The notes below the pieces were generated by a model that saw only the letters and a program-made list of their open reading frames with translations, was not told the DNA's origin and did not search any database. Source: CAYPKG01 sp964411275 (GTDB taxonomy: Bacteria; Bacillota; Clostridia; Christensenellales; CAG-138). From it: 18,649 nucleotides of DNA. Both the position numbers and the translations under genes were made by a program. The stretch spans positions 1 through 18,649 of the forward strand of contig CAYPKG010000036.1 in the NCBI GenBank assembly GCA_964411275.1, given 5' to 3'. Position 1 is the first letter of the stretch. Each line of letters begins with the position of its first letter. Shown here in pieces: positions 15,147 to 18,649 of the stretch.

Positions 15147-15701
15147 TTATTCCGAATAATGCAGCACCATGCTAATTTTGCAGATGGCATCCCCGGTGTT
15201 TTCGTACCGGTGGGGCTGATCCGCCATGAAGTGTATCGCGCCGCCGGGCATGGCGCGAAGGGTTTCGCCTGCCACCTTAACCACCAGCACTCCGCTAAAT
15301 ACTGTGAGAAATTCCCTCGTCCCTTTCGGATGAGCCTCCGCCGCCAATGCGCTTCCCGGGTCCATCTCGATATACAGCATTTCAAAACGGCGCTTTTCGT
15401 CAAAGCCAACCAGTGGATAATTCCGGTACCGCCCGTCATCCTCAAGAAGGGGCTCCATTTCCCGGATATCCAGGGTTTCGCAATCGGCGTGTGGCAGATT
15501 TACAAAATCCGTAAACGGCACCTTCATGCCCCCCGCAATTTTCCACACCGTGGAGATAGTGGGATTAACGTCCCCGCGCTCGATTTGTCCCAGCATGCTT
15601 TTGCTGACCCCAGAGACTTTCGCCACAGCGTCCAGGCTCATCTTTCTTTGCTCCCGCAGCCGTTTGAGATTGGCTGCCACCACTGAATTGATCGTATCCA
15701 A
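15147..15701 (-). CDS. XRE-family transcriptional regulator with C-terminal cupin
   Basis: 184-residue regulator. Residues 9-63 form an HTH_3 domain (LKRLREQRKMSLDAVAKVSG, then SKSMLGQIERG, the recognition region, and NPTISTVWKIA). Residues about 105-180 form a small cupin domain with PKGTREFLTVFSG and GGAIHFMADQPHRYENTG, which probably binds an effector. Such proteins often control adjacent metabolite transport or catabolic genes. The start is TTG 15701, eight bases after GGAGG; the upstream in-frame ATG at 15737 would put the ribosome site inside the gene. It is divergent from the LysE-type exporter with a 121-bp shared control region, so the exporter is the likely target; the effector may be the exported amino acid, which is inference. 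Confidence 0.9.
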   Translation of the reverse strand: MDTINSVVAANLKRLREQRKMSLDAVAKVSGVSKSMLGQIERGDVNPTISTVWKIAGGMKVPFTDFVNLPHADCETLDIREMEPLLEDDGRYRNYPLVGFDEKRRFEMLYIEMDPGSALAAEAHPKGTREFLTVFSGVLVVKVAGETLRAMPGGAIHFMADQPHRYENTGDAICKISMVLHYSE

Positions 15702-15720
15702 TTTTATTTTCCTCCAGCCA

Positions 15721-15749
15721 TTGACAATATATTGCACTAATTATACAAT
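15721..15749 (+). promoter_or_regulatory. Promoter of the LysE-family gene
   Basis: TTGACA (15721-15726) and TACAAT (15744-15749) are spaced 17 bp apart, matching consensus at 11 of 12 positions. The predicted start is near 15756. A TATAAT on the minus strand (15740-15745), with only a weak -35, may serve the divergent regulator. Confidence 0.65.
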
Positions 15750-15773
15750 ATATTGCATAAGTGCAGTATATTG
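15725..15773. promoter_or_regulatory. Three-copy 12-mer operator array
   Basis: CAATATATTGCA occurs at 15725-15736 and 15746-15757, exactly 21 bp apart (two helical turns), and in inverted orientation with one mismatch at 15762-15773 (TGCAGTATATTG). The first copy lies in the promoter spacer and the second covers the -10 and start, as expected for repression by the divergent XRE-cupin protein. Confidence 0.65.
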
Positions 15774-15822
15774 TTCGTTTCGTATAATATACCAGACTCA
15801 AGAAGGAAAGAGAAGTGCTTTT

Positions 15823-16401
15823 ATGGATTTTGCGTCGTTTTTCTCTTATATTTTTTTAACGGCCTTTACGCCTGGGCCAAACAACATCATATCCATGTCA
15901 AACGCGGGAAAACACGGCTTCAAAAAAGGCATGCGCTTCAATCTCGGAGTGCTATTGGGCTTCCTGGCCATCATGACTTGCTGTTGCCTCTTTTGCGCGG
16001 CACTGTACAATATCATCCCGAAAATCGAGCCTGTCATGATCTATATCGGCGCGGCCTACATCCTGTGGCTGGCGTGGAGCACCTGGCGGGATAAGCCCCA
16101 TGAAGAGAAAATGCTCAACACCAATAGTATCGGCTCCGGCATGGTGCTGCAATTTGTCAACGTGAAGCTCATCCTGTATGGAATTACCGCTATGTCCACG
16201 TTTATATTGCCCAATTACAAAAGTCCTGCCATACTGGCTCTGTTCGTGCTGTTGCTGTCGGTCATTGGTTTTGCGGGCACCTGCTGCTGGGCGCTGTTTG
16301 GCGCGGTGTTTGAAAAGCTGTTTGCCCGGCATAAGAAAGTGCTCAACCTTATTATGGCGCTGCTGCTGGTGTATTGTGCTGTATCTTTGCTTACTCATTA
16401 G
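15823..16401 (+). CDS. LysE/RhtB family amino acid exporter
   Basis: 192-residue integral membrane protein with about six hydrophobic segments and the N-terminal LysE-family motif TPGPNN, followed by the amphipathic AGKHGFKKGMRFNLGV block. The family exports basic or neutral amino acids and derivatives; substrate not readable here. I chose ATG 15823 because AAGGAAAGAG lies upstream and the N-terminus then fits the family; the same open frame runs back to 15526 but would add about 99 unrelated residues antisense to the regulator. Single-gene transcript from the promoter at 15721-15749, probably controlled by the divergent XRE-cupin regulator. Confidence 0.9.
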   Translation: MDFASFFSYIFLTAFTPGPNNIISMSNAGKHGFKKGMRFNLGVLLGFLAIMTCCCLFCAALYNIIPKIEPVMIYIGAAYILWLAWSTWRDKPHEEKMLNTNSIGSGMVLQFVNVKLILYGITAMSTFILPNYKSPAILALFVLLLSVIGFAGTCCWALFGAVFEKLFARHKKVLNLIMALLLVYCAVSLLTH

Positions 16402-16496
16402 TTCTTATCCCTGTTTTTTCGGTTTGCCCATCCATTTCCCCCTTCCGCTGTTCAGGGGCTTCCTTGCGCGGCCGCCTGTCATCCCGCCACTCAAAA

Positions 16497-16530
16497 GGGG
16501 CTGCCTTCGCATTTATGCAAAGACAGCCCC
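16497..16530 (-). terminator. Terminator of the aldo/keto reductase gene
   Basis: Read on the minus strand, a 16-bp stem (GGGGCTGTCTTTGCAT with its partner, three G-T pairs) closes over a 2-nt loop and is followed by TTTTGAG. It starts 31 bp past the gene's stop. No T run exists on the plus strand, so it should not end the LysE transcript. Confidence 0.75.
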
Positions 16531-16560
16531 GACCCCCACTAGGCGTCAGAAATTCATCCT

Positions 16561-17733
16561 CTAGCTCTGCTTCTCCCGCTCCCTGCAGATTTCTTCCCAT
16601 GTGGGCATTTTGTCCAGCTGCCGCTGAAACTGATCCAACATCTCAGGTACCTCGATGTTCTGAGGGCAGACCCTCTTGCAATTGCCGCAGTTGATGCACG
16701 CCGAGGGGCGCTTATCCTCCTCCAGCATATCGACGGCCATGCGGATGTTGATGCTTGACGCCACCATGCAATCCTTATGCAAAGACAGCAGTAACGGGAT
16801 ATCCAGCTGCTGGGGGCATTCCTTCATGCAATAACGGCAGCCCGTGCAGGGAACCTCATCAGCCCTTTTCGCCGCAAGCTCCGCTAAAATCCCAAGCTCC
16901 GCCTCGTTCAGCGGCCTCTGCTCGCTGAATGTCTTTATATTGTCCCGCATCTGCTCCAGGGTGGACATGCCGCTTAACACCACCCCCACGTTGGGCAGGC
17001 CCTGCAAAAACCGGAACGCCCACGCAGCCACGCTTTCATCCGGCCTTGCGGCCTTGAGCCTCGCCGCGTCTTCCTCCGGGAGATTTGCCAGTTTACCGCC
17101 ACGCACCGGCTCCATCACCCACACGGGGATGCCCCGGCCTGTGAGCATCTCATACTTTTCTTTGGCGTTTTGCAGCGTCCAGTCCAGATAGTTCAGCTGG
17201 ATCTGACAAAATTCCATTTCCTCCCCGCATTTGTCCAAAAACGCCTGCATGTTGTTTAGCCTGCCATGGGTGGAAAAACCCAGATGCCGTATTCGCCCGG
17301 CCCTTTTCTGCTCCAGCAGATATTCGATAATCCCCCATTTGGGGTCAAAAAACGTATCGATGGACATTTCGCACACATTATGCAGCAGATAAAAATCGAA
17401 ATATTCCACCCGGCAACGCCGCAATTGCTCCTCAAATATGGTCTTGGGATCATAGCTTTTGCGGATTTCATGCCCCGGAAACTTGCTGGCAATAGTATAG
17501 CTGTCCCTGGGATATCCGCTTAAGAGCTTGCCCAATACTCCCTCAGACTGGCCGTTGCAATACGAATATGCCGTGTCGAAATAATTCACGCCGTTTTCTA
17601 TGGCAAACCGGAGCATTTCGGCAGTCTTTTCCTCGTCCACCCGTGCAGCAGCTCCCTCGCCCAACATCGGCAGCCGCATCAAGCCAAAGCCCAGCCCTGA
17701 GAGTTTCTTTCCCTTAAAATCGCGATATAGCAT
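16561..17733 (-). CDS. Aldo/keto reductase with C-terminal 4Fe-4S domain
   Basis: 390-residue fusion of an NAD(P)H-type aldo/keto reductase barrel (residues 1-280) and a two-cluster ferredoxin-like tail. The catalytic tetrad is visible: Asp53 and Tyr58 in FDTAYSYCNG, Lys84 in ASKFPG and His118 in YLLHNV. Iron-sulfur motifs are CTGCRYCMKEC (Cys296, 299, 302, 306) and CINCGNCKRVC (Cys346, 349, 352, 356), each closed by a following Pro. Widespread in strict anaerobes; the physiological substrate is unknown, and the clusters suggest electron exchange with ferredoxin as well as or instead of NADPH. The ATG follows GGAGG at eight bases. A TTGACA at 17803-17808 with TAACAT at 16 bp is a plausible promoter. 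Confidence 0.92.
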   Translation of the reverse strand: MLYRDFKGKKLSGLGFGLMRLPMLGEGAAARVDEEKTAEMLRFAIENGVNYFDTAYSYCNGQSEGVLGKLLSGYPRDSYTIASKFPGHEIRKSYDPKTIFEEQLRRCRVEYFDFYLLHNVCEMSIDTFFDPKWGIIEYLLEQKRAGRIRHLGFSTHGRLNNMQAFLDKCGEEMEFCQIQLNYLDWTLQNAKEKYEMLTGRGIPVWVMEPVRGGKLANLPEEDAARLKAARPDESVAAWAFRFLQGLPNVGVVLSGMSTLEQMRDNIKTFSEQRPLNEAELGILAELAAKRADEVPCTGCRYCMKECPQQLDIPLLLSLHKDCMVASSINIRMAVDMLEEDKRPSACINCGNCKRVCPQNIEVPEMLDQFQRQLDKMPTWEEICREREKQS

Positions 17734-17780
17734 TGTCTCAACCTCCGCCCATATTCCTTGCTTTTCACAACGTTATGTCT

Positions 17781-17808
17781 ATGTTATACTATCCCCTATT
17801 GATGTCAA
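17781..17808 (-). promoter_or_regulatory. Possible promoter of the aldo/keto reductase
   Basis: A perfect TTGACA (17803-17808) lies 16 bp before TAACAT (17781-17786); an overlapping TATAAC (17783-17788) is a better -10 match but only 14 bp away. The -35 overlaps the edge of the 17805-17845 hairpin repeat. Confidence 0.4.
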
Positions 17809-17845
17809 AAACTGCCGCTGCTGCACAGCTTGCGCATTTTTGAGA
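17805..17845 (-). repeat. Hairpin related to 6134-6176
   Basis: TCAAAAACTGCCGCTGCTGC...GCGCATTTTTGAGA shares the outer TCAAAAA/TTTTTGA arms, the GCCGCTGCT core, a CAGC block and GCGC with the element at 6134-6176. It lies beyond the 3' end of the flavodoxin-like gene on the minus strand and may act as its terminator. Confidence 0.5.
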
Positions 17846-17898
17846 TTATGAGTATATCTCTAATCCGCATGAATGGAACTCTTGTATACGGATTAGTA

Positions 17899-18267
17899 TT
17901 AGAATACACGAGTATATGGAATTCGTAAAGGGAATTCATAACAAACCAGGTCGCAGAGCATACGCATATATCCGCTGGGGGACATTTGGTAGATGGGGGA
18001 TGCGAATATCAGTGCGTCAGCATCCAGAAAATGGTTCATAAATGTCGTCAAATCATCATTACGGTGCCTCGCGCATAGTGGGAAACCGTTTTCATCCAAT
18101 GGTTTGAACGCGCATGCGTTGCATCCATTGCATGGTTTGATATCGAAGTCCAAAGCGCGCATAAGCGCCACCTCAGCCCCTACTTCCTCTGCGCCCATCA
18201 ATGCCTCACGTAGTAATATTTCCGAGTTGCCCATTGTTTTGCCAAAGCTAATACCCAATAGTTTCAT
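17899..18267 (-). pseudogene. Flavodoxin/NAD(P)H oxidoreductase-like protein, probably 3'-truncated
   Basis: 122-residue product beginning like FMN-dependent NAD(P)H oxidoreductases of the flavodoxin/WrbA-like group: a first strand MKLLGISFGK leading to TMGNSEILLREA (phosphate-binding loop region), a cysteine motif PCNGCNAC (Cys46, 49, 52), and the flavin-loop ADALIFASPIYQMSPSGYMRMLCD. After this, around residue 107, resemblance ends and a short unrelated tail closes the frame. Family members usually continue well beyond this to complete the fold, so this is probably a remnant broken near 17945. A good AAGGTGAGGG ribosome site precedes the ATG. A real short protein or an unusual C-terminus cannot be excluded. 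Confidence 0.55.
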
Positions 18268-18366
18268 TTGATTAATACCCTCACCTTCTAAGATTTTGAA
18301 AAAGATGTGTAAGTTCTTGTTAATATTGTAGCATCAATTTCTGGTCAGCGAGATGCATAATAAAAA

Positions 18367-18393
18367 AGATATATGCGCGAAATGCATATATCT
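18367..18393 (-). terminator. Terminator of the LysR-type gene
   Basis: AGATATATGC and GCATATATCT form a perfect 10-bp stem around a 7-nt loop, followed on the minus strand by a T-rich run of six. It sits 15 bp beyond the LysR stop and separates that gene from the flavodoxin-like gene. Confidence 0.75.
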
Positions 18394-18407
18394 CTGACGA
18401 AACAATA

Positions 18408-18649
18408 TCAACCGATCCCTTCAGGCAAAATCTTTTTGATGTGCGATAGAAATGACTTGACTTGGTTGGATCTATTCGCAGTTATCCATACAAGCCGATA
18501 TGCAAGAGGCTCTAAATCGCTAATGGGAACAAACTTAACATGTGATGCAAATATAGGCTTGGCTGCTTCAGCTGCAATTGCAACCCCTTGATCGCACTGG
18601 AGTGCTATCATAAAAGTGCAGACCCAAAACACCCAAAATCTGATAGAAT
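18408..18649 (-). CDS. LysR-type transcriptional regulator, C-terminal part (runs off the window)
   Basis: Only the last 80 or so residues are inside the window; the frame stays open to the right edge, so the start and the HTH domain are outside. The visible piece resembles the end of a LysR substrate-binding domain: MIALQCDQGVAIAAEAAKP, then VKFVPISDLEPLAYRLVWI, and the closing helix QVKSFLSHIKKI. A GTG at 18632 should not be taken as the start. Given its position upstream of the flavodoxin-like gene in the same direction it might once have regulated it, but a terminator separates the two. Assignment rests on pattern only. Confidence 0.6.
   Translation of the reverse strand, partial: SIRFWVFWVCTFMIALQCDQGVAIAAEAAKPIFASHVKFVPISDLEPLAYRLVWITANRSNQVKSFLSHIKKILPEGIG

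Noticed and set aside
15702..15737. ATG 15737 as the start of the XRE-cupin regulator
   Set aside because: GGAGG lies inside this extension and is ideally spaced for TTG 15701; the extra 12 residues overlap the operator array.
16513..16789. Exact 15-nt repeat TTATGCAAAGACAGC in the terminator (16513-16527) and inside the aldo/keto reductase (16775-16789)
   Set aside because: One copy is needed for the terminator stem and the other encodes conserved reductase sequence; a single 15-nt match in a window this size is compatible with chance.
17928..17938. Repeated GAATTC blocks near the end of the flavodoxin-like gene
   Set aside because: Short 6-7-base matches in AT-rich sequence; no extended repeat or element boundary is supported.

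Overview
The window is ordinary chromosomal sequence from an anaerobic, moderately GC-rich Clostridia-type Firmicute. The evidence is strong AGGAGG-type ribosome sites, TTG/GTG starts chosen by those sites, a C_GCAxxG_C_C family protein, a Cys-rich FeoB-associated peptide and an aldo/keto reductase fused to ferredoxin clusters. An Oscillospirales- or Christensenellales-like gut or rumen origin is a guess; nothing here fixes the genus. I see no tRNA, rRNA, CRISPR array, phage gene or transposase.

Layout. (1) 89-3271 (+): the distal part of a carbohydrate-uptake operon, with two sugar ABC permeases (the solute-binding protein is presumably just left of the window) followed by a cytoplasmic family 9 glycoside hydrolase. 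(2) 3288-5957 (-): a P2-type Ca2+-ATPase, convergent with the operon. (3) 6193-6606 (-) and 6854-8035 (+): a divergent pair, a C_GCAxxG_C_C redox-type protein and a fold-type I PLP aminotransferase. (4) 8036-8248: a gene-free stretch packed with inverted repeats, then an Asp/Glu racemase-family gene (-). (5) 9086-12009 (-): a ferrous iron operon in the order feoA, feoA, feoB, Cys-rich FeoB-associated peptide. (6) 12142-15033 (-): a copper operon, csoR then copA, whose 3' end encodes a CopZ-like chaperone in the same frame with its own ribosome site. (7) 15147-16401: a divergent pair, an XRE-cupin regulator (-) and a LysE-family exporter (+), sharing a control region with three copies of a 12-mer. 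(8) 16561-17733 (-): an aldo/keto reductase with two 4Fe-4S motifs. (9) 17899-18649 (-): a flavodoxin-like gene that looks shortened and the 3' end of a LysR-type regulator running off the right edge.

The most informative parts are regulatory. The copper promoter carries two 17-bp CsoR-like operators, one lying between its -35 and -10. The iron promoter is followed by two copies of TTAGC-N4-GCTAA. The XRE/LysE intergenic region has a three-site operator array. The iron and copper operons lie head to tail and appear separately controlled.

I did not find a convincing wholly new multigene system. The best candidates for follow-up are the nested copA/copZ, the feo leader palindromes, the XRE-cupin/LysE operator array, and two small repeat families: a perfect 19-bp inverted repeat with a partial copy at the left edge, and a pair of related TCAAAAA-flanked hairpins at gene 3' ends.
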